Below are positions 17,616 to 27,150 of a stretch of DNA of 64,000 nt, in pieces. Positions within the stretch are counted from its first letter, which is position 1. Each line of letters opens with the position of its first letter. Location of the stretch: contig NZ_JAKEVD010000023.1 of the NCBI RefSeq assembly GCF_022398325.1, forward strand, positions 25,219 to 89,218. Reading direction: 5' to 3'. Origin of the DNA: Shewanella sp. Isolate13. Its GTDB lineage: Bacteria; Pseudomonadota; Gammaproteobacteria; Enterobacterales; Shewanellaceae. The notes under the pieces are model-generated. The model was given only the letters and a program-made list of their open reading frames with translations. It was not told where the DNA came from and made no database searches. The position numbers and the translations under genes were made by a program.

Positions 17616-18392
17616 TTAAATCGTTTTTTGTGCATAGACATGAATATATCGCCCTAAAGACAAGAACGGCTCCTGCCTACAGAGCTTTTGCTCCATGGCA
17701 ACAATTTGCTCGAAGCTAAAATCGCCCATGTCATGATCCTGCATATAGTCGTGAAAAGTACGCACACCAGTCTTACCCAAGATATTAAAGCCCGCATGCT
17801 CAAGGCACTGATAAACGAGTTCAGGTTTTATGCCTTGCTGCGGTTGCAACTTAAAACGCTTTCTATGGGGCATACCTTTCTCAATATGATTAAGGTTTCC
17901 GCAGATAAGATTCTTAAACAGCAATCCGTTGTAGTTGTAGAACATGACCGAGATGATGCCACCTGGCTTAACCTGCTCACATAAGCCTTTTAGCGCTTGT
18001 AGCGGCTGGGCCAGCCACTCCATAACAGCGTGGAACAACACTAAGTCGACTTTGGCTGGGAGGTGCTCGGCAACGTCTTGCACTGGACAGTGAATGAAGC
18101 GGTAGTGCTCAATTAAGTGATTCTTGATGATATCCTGCTTTGCCAGTGCAAGCATTTCACTAGACAGATCACAAAGGCTGACTCGATGTCCTTTGCTGGC
18201 AATCTTCTGCGATAGCTGAGCTAGGCCACCACCTGCGTCTAATACGTTTAGCACCTTGTCTTGTGAAAGAGTAAAAAGGATCTGCTCGATATCTTGCCAG
18301 ACAACGGTTTGTCTGATCTCACCTTTAGCGGTGCCATAGATGCTGGCGGCAAACTTATGGGCCAAATCATCAAAATTTCTATCTTCTATCAC
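17616..18392 (-). CDS. cmoM: tRNA 5-carboxymethoxyuridine methyltransferase
   Basis: A class I SAM-dependent methyltransferase of 258 residues that converts cmo5U to its methyl ester at the tRNA wobble position. It resembles E. coli CmoM along its length: the start MIEDRNFDDLAHKFA, the YGTAKGEIRQ segment, the SAM-binding VLDAGGGLAQL, then DLSSEML, VLFHAVMEWL, FYNYNGLL and the C-terminal LGRYIHVYA. It is monocistronic, with an AT-rich promoter region upstream. Confidence 0.92.
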   Translation of the reverse strand: MIEDRNFDDLAHKFAASIYGTAKGEIRQTVVWQDIEQILFTLSQDKVLNVLDAGGGLAQLSQKIASKGHRVSLCDLSSEMLALAKQDIIKNHLIEHYRFIHCPVQDVAEHLPAKVDLVLFHAVMEWLAQPLQALKGLCEQVKPGGIISVMFYNYNGLLFKNLICGNLNHIEKGMPHRKRFKLQPQQGIKPELVYQCLEHAGFNILGKTGVRTFHDYMQDHDMGDFSFEQIVAMEQKLCRQEPFLSLGRYIHVYAQKTI

Positions 18393-18520
18393 TTGGGGTA
18401 TACATTTTACGACTAAAAAAGGAGGGAGATTTTGTCATAAGCAGGCGAACAAAAATAGCTTTTCGATCGCAAAGTTAAACAACAAGAAATATCGCCAATT
18501 TGAATTAAGTTCGAAGGCAG

Positions 18521-18556
18521 AAAAAAGCCGAGTAAGCGTTAAACACTTACTCGGCT
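18521..18556 (-). terminator. Terminator of the codBA operon
   Basis: On the minus strand AGCCGAGTAAG pairs with CTTACTCGGCT over a 9-base loop, followed by TTTTTT. It starts 19 bp after the codA stop codon. Confidence 0.88.
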
Positions 18557-18574
18557 AGCTCGTCTAGCTAAATC

Positions 18575-19870
18575 TTAACGACGGAAGGTCACATCTTCTG
18601 CCTCTGCTAGATGGATCTGTGTGGTTGCCACCTGAGTTTCAGCCAAAACCTTACCGTGGCGTACAGAGTAACGCACAGGCACTTGGCGACGCACAGCATC
18701 AAAACCGTTTTCAGCAGGTAACACCAGTAAATTACCAGGCTTGCCTAATTCAATGCCGTAGCTATCTTGAATATTCAAAGTGCGAGCTGACTTAGTGGTA
18801 ATTAACTCTAATGAGTTGTTGATCTGATCGTAACCCATGATTTGGCAAACATGTAAGCCCATGTGCAAAACCTGCAGCATGTTGGCCGTACCTAATGGAT
18901 ACCAAGGGTCGAAGATATCGTCATGACCAAAACAGACGTTGATATTGGCTGCGAGCATCTCTTTAACACGAGTGATACCACGACGTTTTGGATAGTCATC
19001 GAAGCGGCCCTGTAGATGAATATTCACCAGCGGATTCGCCACGAAATTAATGCCAGACATGCCAAGTAAACGGAACAAACGCGAAGCATAAGCGCCGTTG
19101 TATGAATGCATTGCCGTTGTGTGGCTCGCCGTTACGCGTTCACCCATATTGTATTTGTGAGCAAGGGCTGCAACAGTTTCAACAAAGCGTGATTGTTCAT
19201 CATCGATTTCATCACAGTGAACATCGATTAAACGATCATACTTGCGCGCAAGCTCAAACACATAATGTAGAGATTCAACACCGTATTCACGAGTAAACTC
19301 AAAGTGCGGAATTGCGCCAATAACGTCGGCGCCAAGCTTCACTGCTTCTTCTAATAACTCTTTACCATTTGGGTAAGACAAAATTCCTTCTTGAGGGAAG
19401 GCAACAATCTGAATATCAACCCATTGTTTCATCTCTTCTTTAACTTCGAGCATCGCCTTAAGTGCGATAAGAGTCGGGTCTGAAACATCGACGTGGGTAC
19501 GAACATGTTGGACACCGTTAGCAATCTGCCACTTTAGTGTCTGCTTAGCACGAGACTTCACATCTTCGATAGAGAGCATAGACTTACGCTCAGCCCAACG
19601 CTCAATACCCTCAAATAGGGTGCCTGAAATATTCCAGCTTGGCTCACCAGCCGTCTGCGTGGTATCTAAGTGAACGTGCGGCTCACAAAAAGGCGCAACC
19701 GCCATGCCGCCTTCGCCATCTAGCACTTCTAGAGAATCAGCTGATGGAAGCGTAATGCTTTCACTCATTGGTGCAATCGCGCTGAACTGACCATCTTCAA
19801 TCAACAGTTGATGAAGGCCTTCTTTGCCGTTAAGCGTGACATTTTTGATCAACATATTTGCGGATGACAT
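18575..19870 (-). CDS. codA: Cytosine deaminase
   Basis: Deaminates cytosine to uracil and ammonia in the cytoplasm as part of pyrimidine salvage. It is a metal-dependent amidohydrolase: the first metal-binding motif is [10 protein letters not shown], followed by [21 protein letters not shown] and the catalytic-aspartate region [10 protein letters not shown]. Although the frame opens at 19897, AAGGA lies 7 bases before the ATG at 19870, giving [10 protein letters not shown], so that start is chosen. It follows codB by 10 bp in one operon, coupling uptake with deamination. Confidence 0.94.
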   Translation of the reverse strand: MSSANMLIKNVTLNGKEGLHQLLIEDGQFSAIAPMSESITLPSADSLEVLDGEGGMAVAPFCEPHVHLDTTQTAGEPSWNISGTLFEGIERWAERKSMLSIEDVKSRAKQTLKWQIANGVQHVRTHVDVSDPTLIALKAMLEVKEEMKQWVDIQIVAFPQEGILSYPNGKELLEEAVKLGADVIGAIPHFEFTREYGVESLHYVFELARKYDRLIDVHCDEIDDEQSRFVETVAALAHKYNMGERVTASHTTAMHSYNGAYASRLFRLLGMSGINFVANPLVNIHLQGRFDDYPKRRGITRVKEMLAANINVCFGHDDIFDPWYPLGTANMLQVLHMGLHVCQIMGYDQINNSLELITTKSARTLNIQDSYGIELGKPGNLLVLPAENGFDAVRRQVPVRYSVRHGKVLAETQVATTQIHLAEAEDVTFRR

Positions 19871-19880
19871 GGTGTTTTCC

Positions 19881-21146
19881 TTATGCATTGTTTGCATTTT
19901 GACAATCTGATTTAACTAAATTCTGTTGAGTGAAGCGCTTTAATGCTTCATCTAATACTAGGTAGCTGATTGCGCCAGCGAGTACCGCGTTAATGGGGAC
20001 AATGCCAGGTAACAGGTGACCTGCAAGTACACCAATCACTACGCCGCTAATTGCCGCCCAATTAACCGTAGTAAATTTGGCGTTGGCGAAGTCTTTGTAT
20101 TTTTCACGATTTCTAAGGTAATCGGCGATGATAATGCCACCAATTGGCGGAATTGCTGCTGACAGGAAGGTCAGCCAACCAACAAAGTTATTATATAGCC
20201 AAAGTGCGCACAGGGTACCGATGACACCGTTGAAAAGTGATAGATACTTACTCGGTAGTCCGGTGATATTTGAAAAACCTAAGCCAGAGGCATAAAGCGC
20301 ATTATCGTTAGTGGTCCAAATATTTAAACCTAAGATGATAATGGCTGGGATCAATAGTCCTTGCGCAATCATCACTTCAGAGATATCCGCTTGACCTGTT
20401 GCCGCTGCACCTGCCGCGCCGAAGATAAACATCAAAGAGTTACCAACGAAAAACGCGAACATGGTGATAAACACGGCATTAATCGGCTTCTTACCAAAAC
20501 GCACGAAATCGGCGGTGAGAGTACCGGCAGAGATAAAAGAACCCACGACTAAGGCAAGTGCTGTCGAAAACTCAATCGGTGTTTGTGGCGTTAGCGCCTT
20601 TAACCCATCCATACCTCCTACGGTATCAACCGCTTGAAGTACTGAGTAACCACCGAATAGGGCGATTGCAGGTACGGCGATGGCCGATAGGATCATAATC
20701 GCGCCTATCCCGAAGTAAACGGTAATGGTCATCAACAGACCTGAGATGATGATAAGCAGGTTAGTGTCTATGCCAGTAGCCTTTTGCACTGGAATAGCAA
20801 ACATCGCTACGCCAACACCAAACCAGCCAACTTGAGTGCCACCGAGAAGGAGCGAAGGTAACCAAGAACCTTTTAAACCGAATGAGTAACGAGCGAGGAG
20901 ATGAGTAGAGAGGCCTGACTGAGCGCCGATGTAACCAAGAAATGAAGTGTAAATACCGAGAATTAAATTACCAATTAGAACTGCTAGAACAAAATCATTA
21001 AAGGAGAGGCCTGTTCCAAGTGTCCCTCCTGTCCACATACTTGCCGAAAAAAAGGTTAACCCCAACATTACCATCGTCAGAGAGAAAACACCTTTACGGG
21101 CCGATTGAGGAACCGGACTTAAACTGTAGTTATTATCGCTTGCCAT
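19881..21146 (-). CDS. codB: Cytosine permease (NCS1 family)
   Basis: A 421-residue inner-membrane transporter of the NCS1 family with about twelve hydrophobic segments. It imports cytosine for the deaminase encoded immediately downstream. Family features include the N-terminal VPQSARKG region before TM1, GTGLSFNDF, and the TM6 region [14 protein letters not shown]. The operon has its own terminator after codA, and a PurR-like half-site lies about 90 bp upstream. Confidence 0.93.
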   Translation of the reverse strand: MASDNNYSLSPVPQSARKGVFSLTMVMLGLTFFSASMWTGGTLGTGLSFNDFVLAVLIGNLILGIYTSFLGYIGAQSGLSTHLLARYSFGLKGSWLPSLLLGGTQVGWFGVGVAMFAIPVQKATGIDTNLLIIISGLLMTITVYFGIGAIMILSAIAVPAIALFGGYSVLQAVDTVGGMDGLKALTPQTPIEFSTALALVVGSFISAGTLTADFVRFGKKPINAVFITMFAFFVGNSLMFIFGAAGAAATGQADISEVMIAQGLLIPAIIILGLNIWTTNDNALYASGLGFSNITGLPSKYLSLFNGVIGTLCALWLYNNFVGWLTFLSAAIPPIGGIIIADYLRNREKYKDFANAKFTTVNWAAISGVVIGVLAGHLLPGIVPINAVLAGAISYLVLDEALKRFTQQNLVKSDCQNANNA

Positions 21147-21542
21147 TTATTGCCTCTGGTCATGTAATTATTATTCACGGCCTACCGAAAATGCAGCAAA
21201 CTCAGTAGAAATAGGCATAATGAGTCAGTGCGCTTCAGGCAAACGGCGCGTATTTTAGTGATAATGAATACAGAGTCAAGCAATTAACTATCAACTATTA
21301 CAAATCGATGCACTCGTTATTTACAAGTAGTGTGAATGCTACCTTAAGGTTGCTACCCTTTCCGAATTAGTACACTTTTCCCAACCTTTGCCCCACATTT
21401 ATGCCAAACTTTTGCCATTTAAAGTCAGACGAAATAGCTGCCTGTGCCATCCAGGGTTAACTCTTATACGTTACAGTATCGACTATACTTTTTATTCTAT
21501 TGTTGAACGTCAATTGAACGATGAGTTAAGAGGAGAGGTTAG
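21147..21542. other. Divergent regulatory region between codBA and the DUF4242 gene
   Basis: About 400 bp holding promoters for both directions. AT-rich, no open frame. The only recognisable site is the PurR-like half-site at 21237-21252. Confidence 0.35.
21237..21252. promoter_or_regulatory. Possible PurR-like half operator upstream of codBA
   Basis: The sequence AGGCAAACGGCGCGTA matches the left half and centre of the PurR consensus (GCAA-N-CG) but not its right half. E. coli codBA is PurR-regulated, which makes the position sensible. The match is incomplete, so this is tentative. Confidence 0.25.
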
Positions 21543-21821
21543 ATGCCAAAATATGTGATTGAAAGACTGCTTCCAGGCGCTGGAGATTTGTCGGCTAGCG
21601 AGTTACAGGGGATCTCTCGAAAATCTTGTGATGTGCTAGAAGCGTTGGGACCAAAAGTGCAGTGGGTTGAAAGTTACATTACCGATAATAAGATCTATTG
21701 CGTATATATTGCGCCGGATGAAAGCTTGATCAGAAAACATGCGGAAATGGGAGAATTCCCAATAGATGCCATTAATAGAGTTAGCACTATTATTGATCCC
21801 ACTACCTCGGAATCAAAATAG
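21543..21821 (+). CDS. DUF4242 domain protein (SCO4226-type ferredoxin-like fold)
   Basis: A 92-residue cytoplasmic protein that is a full-length DUF4242 domain: MPKYVIERLLPGAG, the helical SASELQGISRKSC, WVESYITDNKIYCVYIAP and the C-terminal EFPIDAINRVSTIID. Related proteins form ferredoxin-like dimers, and one Streptomyces member binds nickel. The function here is unknown. AGGAGAGG precedes the ATG, and a modest hairpin follows. Confidence 0.85.
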   Translation: MPKYVIERLLPGAGDLSASELQGISRKSCDVLEALGPKVQWVESYITDNKIYCVYIAPDESLIRKHAEMGEFPIDAINRVSTIIDPTTSESK

Positions 21822-21856
21822 CAGATGCGCTTTAGGCGGAGACAAAAGGCAGGTCA

Positions 21857-21890
21857 GCGAGAGCGCAATTAGGCGCTCTCGTCTATTTAA
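21857..21890. terminator. Hairpin between DUF4242 gene and avtA
   Basis: CGAGAGCGC (21858-21866) pairs with GCGCTCTCG (21873-21881) with a 6-base loop, followed by TCTATTTAACTT. Located between convergent genes, it may serve both. Confidence 0.6.
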
Positions 21891-21921
21891 CTTTCAAGCG
21901 TTCGCTAAAATTAACCCATTG

Positions 21922-23172
21922 CTAGGCGTTAGCGTAAGCCTTTTCGACCTCTTCGGCAATAATTTGAATGCCCGCACGCATCTTAGCTTCATCTTGAACA
22001 TAATTCATGCGTAAACATTGATGGCTATGCTGCCAATCTTGTTCGAGTCCAAAGAAAAAGTACTCACCGGGTACAACCAACACACCACGAGCCTTTAATC
22101 TGTCATACAGTTCCATGGTCGTGATAGGTAATTCATCAAACCAAAGCCAGAGGAACATGGCGCCTTCAGGCTTGTGGATTTTAAATCGGGTATCGCCAAT
22201 CGACTCTTGCAACAAAGCGACGGCGAACTCAGACTTCTCTTTATAAAAAGGCTTAATGATCGATTCACTAAGAGTAAGAAGGTCACCGGAATCGATCATC
22301 TGCTTAACGATAGCAGGACCAAAACTGCCAGGCGCCAAACTTATAATGCCATTAAGGTTTGTCATTGCCTGAGTGATCTCCTCGTTAGCAATAACGATCC
22401 CGCAGCGCACACCCGGTAAACCAAGTTTTGATAGACTCATACATAAAATGGTGTTGCTGTTCCAAAAAGGCTTCACCTCTTCGAAGATAATATTAGGGAA
22501 GGGCGTACCGTAGGCGTTATCGATAATCAGTGGAATGCCATTGTCTTGGGCTAACTTATCTAATTTCACGATCTCAGCATCGGTAAGCACGTTGCCAGTC
22601 GGGTTCGTCGGGCGTGAAACACAGATAGCGGCGACAGAGCTGTCGATCTCAAGTTTTGAGAAATCTACACGATACTTAAATAATCGATTATCTAGCATCT
22701 CGATATCGGGACGGTAAGAGACAAAGATATCGTCATCTAGCCCAGCATCGTTATAGCCGATATATTCTGGAGCGATGGGCAACATGATTTTCTTGTGGCT
22801 ACCGTCAATTTGCTTACCGGCAAGAAGATTAAAGAGATAAAAGAAGGCGCTTTGGCTACCGTTAGTGAGGCTTATGTTTTTCTCACTAATCTCCCAACCA
22901 TAGGTTTCACGTAAAAGCTTGGCTAAGGCCTTTAAGAAGCTGTCTTTACCCTGCGGGCCATCGTAATTACCTAGGGCAGCGACCAAATCGCCGCTAGCTA
23001 ACAGATTGGCTGAAGCTTGGTGAAAGTAATCGTGCATCGCAGGAATGGTTGCTGGGTTTCCACCACCGAGCATGATTGCGCCGGGTGTACTTAAACCTTC
23101 ATTAAGATCATCCATTAACTGAGTAATACCGGAATAACGATTAAATTTTTCACCAAACTTTGAAAACTGCAT
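21922..23172 (-). CDS. avtA: Valine-pyruvate aminotransferase
   Basis: A PLP-dependent class I aminotransferase that interconverts valine and pyruvate with 2-oxoisovalerate and alanine. It aligns with E. coli AvtA throughout: FSKFGEKFNRYSGITQLM at the N-terminus, IMLGGGNPATIP, LTNGSQSAFFYLFNLL, CVSRPTNPTGNV, and the PLP lysine in CMSLSKLGLPGVRCG. The open frame extends to 23238, but homology places the start at the Met at 23172 (MQFSKFGEK); the extra 22 residues are not family-like. The ribosome binding site before 23172 is weak. Confidence 0.93.
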   Translation of the reverse strand: MQFSKFGEKFNRYSGITQLMDDLNEGLSTPGAIMLGGGNPATIPAMHDYFHQASANLLASGDLVAALGNYDGPQGKDSFLKALAKLLRETYGWEISEKNISLTNGSQSAFFYLFNLLAGKQIDGSHKKIMLPIAPEYIGYNDAGLDDDIFVSYRPDIEMLDNRLFKYRVDFSKLEIDSSVAAICVSRPTNPTGNVLTDAEIVKLDKLAQDNGIPLIIDNAYGTPFPNIIFEEVKPFWNSNTILCMSLSKLGLPGVRCGIVIANEEITQAMTNLNGIISLAPGSFGPAIVKQMIDSGDLLTLSESIIKPFYKEKSEFAVALLQESIGDTRFKIHKPEGAMFLWLWFDELPITTMELYDRLKARGVLVVPGEYFFFGLEQDWQHSHQCLRMNYVQDEAKMRAGIQIIAEEVEKAYANA

Positions 23173-23561
23173 AACACCCAACATAACCATTGCTAAAGAA
23201 TGCCTGTAGTAACAAGATTTAGCTGCAAACGCACTCATTATTTGTTTTTTTGCTGACTAATTTGGGACTCATCATGTTTTACCTAAAATCTCGTCAGTTA
23301 TTTGTACAAATTTGCGACGAAAGGTCAGGTAGGTGTTGCCCGTGTTTGGCAGGTTTTCGTTTGATATTGCAGCAGTTTGCGACAGATAAGAACAAATATT
23401 TTAGGCTGGGAGACCAGGATTTCGAGTCGACAGCCAAGGTAAAAGCCGTCATTTCCCGCTTAGTTTTTACTGGTTGTTCAGGCGAAACCTGTGAGCTAAA
23501 AGGATTCCCAAAACTGTAAAAAATCTATATTATCGCGTCCCTTTTTCTTGAACGATTAACC
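23173..23561. other. Region between avtA and the DUF4156 lipoprotein gene
   Basis: About 390 bp between divergent genes. It includes an 82-codon frame on the plus strand (23274-23519) with a CCPC motif, no family I know and no good ribosome binding site; I do not call it a gene. TATTAT at 23529-23534 is a possible -10 for the lipoprotein gene. Confidence 0.3.
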
Positions 23562-23987
23562 ATGAAACTCGTAAAACTTAGTGCAATTGCATTGTTCTGT
23601 GCAAACCTAACCGGCTGCATCACTTTTCCAACCGATGAATCCAACACTGTTAAGGTGCTATGGGACGATCCTCTTGCATTACAAGGCTGTGAGCACAAGG
23701 GCACGGTCATTGGTTCACAGGGCCACTTTTATGACTACTGGTTACACGCCGATAAAGACATGGTTTGGGGCACATTAAATGAGATACGCATCAAGGCAGC
23801 GAAACTCAATGCTGATACCATTTATCTGTATAAACCATTAGGGTTCACAGGTTCGGTGACTATGATGGCCAATGCCTATCAATGTGCTGATAATCTGACT
23901 GAGCCTGATGACTTATTTCAAAGCACGCTTACAGCGATAGACAAGCCCATCGAAAAACTGCCTAAAGTTGAGGCTGAGGCTAAATAG
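23562..23987 (+). CDS. DUF4156 family lipoprotein
   Basis: A 141-residue envelope lipoprotein. The N-terminus is a lipoprotein signal with lipobox LTGC near residue 19, followed by ITFPTDES. The body has the DUF4156 pattern: GCEHKGTVIGSQGHFYDYW, an RIKAAKLNADTIYL segment and a second cysteine in NAYQCAD. Residue 2 after the lipid cysteine is Ile, so outer-membrane sorting is expected. The function of the family is unknown. Confidence 0.82.
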   Translation: MKLVKLSAIALFCANLTGCITFPTDESNTVKVLWDDPLALQGCEHKGTVIGSQGHFYDYWLHADKDMVWGTLNEIRIKAAKLNADTIYLYKPLGFTGSVTMMANAYQCADNLTEPDDLFQSTLTAIDKPIEKLPKVEAEAK

Positions 23988-24017
23988 TGCTAGTAGCCAA
24001 TCTTTGAGCAAACCTAA

Positions 24018-24046
24018 GAGTATGAACTTACAATAAGTTCATACTC
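24018..24046. terminator. Perfect 12-bp hairpin between convergent genes
   Basis: GAGTATGAACTT (24018-24029) pairs perfectly with AAGTTCATACTC (24035-24046) over a 5-base loop. It lies 31 bp after the lipoprotein gene and 24 bp before the end of the efflux gene on the other strand. The following T tract is interrupted. Confidence 0.6.
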
Positions 24047-24069
24047 ATTATTAAAACCTCACTTTTCTA

Positions 24070-25611
24070 CTAAGACGCCGCCACTTTGGGTTTAGGCTTA
24101 AACAGTGCAAGCAGTGGAATAAGGCATAAGTAAGAGAACAGCAAGAAGCCGAATGTATAGACAAAGGCGGTGAGGGTGGATTGCTGATGTAGCAGGTTTT
24201 GTAGCTGAGCTAAAAATGTAGGATCGGTAATACTGGTTCCCTGTGTCTGGGCTGCTTGCTGTAATACCGGATTAGTTGGAGAAAGCGCTCCACCTAATTG
24301 GTTCCATTCTTGTTGCTGGATCCGTGAAAAATAGGTATTTACGATGGAGATCCCAAAGGAGCCACCAATAGTACGACATAGGTTGAACACAACTGCGCCG
24401 CCTATAGTATCTTTCGGGGAAAGTGTCGCATAGGCTAACTGACTCAGTGGAGCAAAAACCAATCCCATTCCTGCACCTTGAATGATACTTGGAAGTAAGA
24501 TCCAGTAGATGTTGATCTCAAGAGAATACTGAGTCATTAAATAGGTTCCCAGCGCGTTCAGACTCAGACCCACAACAATCAACAGCCTAGCATCGATTTT
24601 GTCCATATAGCGCGCCATCACCAGTAACACCACTGCAGAAGCGAGCCCCCTCGGCGCCATAGCAAACCCCGTAGTTTCTACTGGGTAATTCAATAATTGC
24701 TCAAGCATCATGGGTTGTAACTGGGTGATGCCAAACATCCCCATAGAAAAACCGGCCATAACTAGGCATGACATTGCTAGATTTCGATCGCGCAATAACC
24801 AAACCGGGGCGATCTCGCTCTTAGTCATAAAAGAGCGTGCGACAAAGAAAATTATCGCTATGGCGCTGATAATAGCTGAAAACAAGATGGTATTAGACTC
24901 AAACCAAGACTCATCATTACCTCGGTCTAGTACCATCTGTAGTAAGCCTATACCTATGGTCATTGCGATGACAATTGGCCAATCGATACGGGTCTGGCCT
25001 CGACCATCGAGTTTAACGAAGAGATAGATAAGGCCAAAGCAAAGGGCGCCGACTGGTAAGTTAACGTAAAATATCCAGCGCCAATCCATATTCTCAGTAA
25101 TGATCCCGCCTAGGGTTGGTCCTAAAATCGGCCCGAGTAACACTCCGACACTAAATAGCGCCATCGCCTTACCACGTTGATTGGCTGGATAGATCTGCAC
25201 CATAATTGACTGAGAAAGTGGGATTACCGAAGCACCAAATGCCCCTTGCATCACCCGAAAGGTAACCATTTCAGCGATGGTATCCGCTTGACCACAAAGT
25301 GCGGAAGTGATCACGAAACCGCTGACGGAAATCAGCAAGAGACGGCGAACCCCAAACTTCAGAGCGAGAAAGCTCGCTAACGGAATAAATATCGCTTCAG
25401 CCATAGAGTAAGATGTGAGTACCCAAGTGACTTGATCAGATGTGACCCCTAATGCGCCCATCATATGCGGCAGCGCTACATTAGCGATAGTCATATCTAG
25501 AAGCACCATGATAGCTGACAGCATCACGGCTAAAGTCACTAGCTTGCGGCTGTTTTCGCTTAAAACCTGTAGCTCTTCGTTAGTTGCAGACGCCTTTGAT
25601 AACGGCTCCAT
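24070..25611 (-). CDS. DHA2 family MFS efflux transporter (EmrB/QacA type)
   Basis: A 513-residue inner-membrane drug/proton antiporter of the 14-helix DHA2 group. Visible motifs are the first-helix DMTIANVALPHMMG, the antiporter motif C in GVLLGPILGPTLGG, and WRWIFYVNLPVG. The membrane-fusion partner gene is upstream with a 1-bp gap, so the pair works as an EmrAB-type tripartite exporter with an outer-membrane channel encoded elsewhere. Substrate unknown; no regulator gene adjoins. Confidence 0.92.
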   Translation of the reverse strand: MEPLSKASATNEELQVLSENSRKLVTLAVMLSAIMVLLDMTIANVALPHMMGALGVTSDQVTWVLTSYSMAEAIFIPLASFLALKFGVRRLLLISVSGFVITSALCGQADTIAEMVTFRVMQGAFGASVIPLSQSIMVQIYPANQRGKAMALFSVGVLLGPILGPTLGGIITENMDWRWIFYVNLPVGALCFGLIYLFVKLDGRGQTRIDWPIVIAMTIGIGLLQMVLDRGNDESWFESNTILFSAIISAIAIIFFVARSFMTKSEIAPVWLLRDRNLAMSCLVMAGFSMGMFGITQLQPMMLEQLLNYPVETTGFAMAPRGLASAVVLLVMARYMDKIDARLLIVVGLSLNALGTYLMTQYSLEINIYWILLPSIIQGAGMGLVFAPLSQLAYATLSPKDTIGGAVVFNLCRTIGGSFGISIVNTYFSRIQQQEWNQLGGALSPTNPVLQQAAQTQGTSITDPTFLAQLQNLLHQQSTLTAFVYTFGFLLFSYLCLIPLLALFKPKPKVAAS

Positions 25612-25612
25612 A

Positions 25613-26650
25613 TTACTGCTCTTTATGCTTAGCTGAGCTGTGAAGGGTATCTACAGTGACATTGGCACTTGCGCCGACCCGCAGTGGAAAGTCTGGATGC
25701 TCGGCTTCATTAGAAAGGCGGATCAATATAGGGAAACGCTGAGGGACCTTTACCCAGTTACCCGTCGCATTTTCAGGTGGCAACAGAGAAAACGACGATC
25801 CGCTTGCAGGCGAAATCGCTTCAATGGTGCCGTGGTAATCGACCTTGGGGTAGAGATCTAGGGTAATCGATGCTGGCATGCCACTTGTGATCCGCTCTAG
25901 CTGGGTTTCTTTGAAATTGGCTTGAACCCAAAAGCTATTGTCTTCAACTAAAGGAACGAGCGCTTGCCCCGGTGATACAACACTCCCGGCATGGGCACTT
26001 AACTTGCCTAAATGGCCGTCTTTAGGAGCAAAAATATTAGTGTAGGAAAGCGATAAGCTGGCTTGACTCAATGCTGCCGCCGCCTTTTTCACCTCTGGAG
26101 CCGCATCCCCCTGAGCACCTTGGGATTTGATAAGTTGTGACATCGTTGCCCTAGCTGCTATAACGCTTTCTTCTGCTGAAGAGAGCTTAGCGCGAGCATC
26201 ATCGAGCTGTTGTTCGGGTAGTAACTGCTTTTCTACTAACTGTTTAATACGTTGATAGGTGGACTGGGCATCGGATAACTGGGCAACAGCGCTGTTAACG
26301 TTGGCACTGGCGGCGAGTATCGCGTCATCACTTGCGGCATTGTTTTGCATAGCGACTTCATAGGCCGCGCGCGCTTCATCGAGTTTAGCTTGAAAAGGAG
26401 CAGGGTCTATCTGTACTAACAAATCGCCCTGACTGACTTTTTGATAATCTGATGCATTAACACTGATCACCTTGCCATTTACCTGAGGAGCGATGTAAAT
26501 GATGTTGGCGTGAATATAGGCATCATCGGTACTCGGATAGTTTTTTTGGTGCTGAATATAGAAATAACTAAGGGTGGCTAAGACGACAATCGCTATGGAC
26601 GCGATAATAAGGTTACGTAATGTATGGGATGGAGCTGAAGTTTCGTTCAT
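25613..26650 (-). CDS. EmrA/HlyD family membrane fusion protein
   Basis: A 345-residue periplasmic adaptor with one N-terminal membrane anchor (LIIASIAIVVLATLSYFYI). It has the EmrA-like YPSTDDAYIHANIIYIAP motif, the lipoyl halves (GKVISVNASDYQKVSQGDLL and the GHLGKLSAHAGSVV region) and an alpha-helical hairpin between them. It is first in the operon with the MFS exporter. Its promoter region contains an 11-bp palindrome at 26750-26760. Confidence 0.9.
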   Translation of the reverse strand: MNETSAPSHTLRNLIIASIAIVVLATLSYFYIQHQKNYPSTDDAYIHANIIYIAPQVNGKVISVNASDYQKVSQGDLLVQIDPAPFQAKLDEARAAYEVAMQNNAASDDAILAASANVNSAVAQLSDAQSTYQRIKQLVEKQLLPEQQLDDARAKLSSAEESVIAARATMSQLIKSQGAQGDAAPEVKKAAAALSQASLSLSYTNIFAPKDGHLGKLSAHAGSVVSPGQALVPLVEDNSFWVQANFKETQLERITSGMPASITLDLYPKVDYHGTIEAISPASGSSFSLLPPENATGNWVKVPQRFPILIRLSNEAEHPDFPLRVGASANVTVDTLHSSAKHKEQ

Positions 26651-26749
26651 TATTTTAACCCAGTGAGGTTATCTGGCGATTGCCGAGTATTGAAGGCTCG
26701 ACGCGCGGAGAGATTAATTTGTTCTCACAAATATTAGACCTAGTTTGTA

Positions 26750-26760
26750 GTTGTCACAAC
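26750..26760. promoter_or_regulatory. Short palindrome upstream of the EmrAB-type operon
   Basis: GTTGT-C-ACAAC is a perfect 11-bp palindrome about 100 bp upstream of the fusion-protein start. It could be an operator for an unlinked repressor, but a palindrome this short can arise by chance. Confidence 0.2.
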
Positions 26761-26925
26761 GTAAGTGACTAAAAAAGCACGAAAGTGAACCATGTTTAAT
26801 CTTGAATTAATTTAGTAACCTAGTGTTTTATATGCCTTGATATCTTGCTACTAATATTTTACTGAAGGAGTGTTAGCCAACGAGTCGTATACAGGAGGGG
26901 GAAGCAGAACTACGCACTTATCCCA

Positions 26926-27150
26926 TTGTGCATTTTTCTTGGGCCACCAAAAACAGATGATCAAGCTAAGATACTTATTCAAAAAACAACCCATAAAAGT
27001 CGCGTGCATCTTGATATTGAGACTGATGAAATCGCAGCAGAAGTTGCACGTTTAAAAGCGATTGGTGCACAGGTCGTCGAAACGTTTGAGCGCTGGGTTG
27101 TTATGCAAGCGCCAACGGGTCATCGATTCTGCGTAGTGCATCCGCAGTGA
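26926..27150 (+). pseudogene. VOC/glyoxalase-like protein, N-terminally truncated remnant
   Basis: The last 75 codons read as the second half of a glyoxalase-like VOC protein: CIFLGPPKTDDQAKILIQ, then SRVHLDIETDEIAAEVARL and the closing GHRFCVVHP. Family members need roughly 45-60 more residues at the N-terminus. The frame is open upstream only to about 26865 and encodes nothing VOC-like there; there is no ATG and no ribosome binding site at a usable distance. I read it as a decayed gene at the edge of the gene-poor region. Confidence 0.7.

Noticed and set aside
23274..23519. 82-codon frame with a CCPC motif
   Set aside because: No ribosome binding site, no family resemblance, and it overlaps the expected avtA promoter region.
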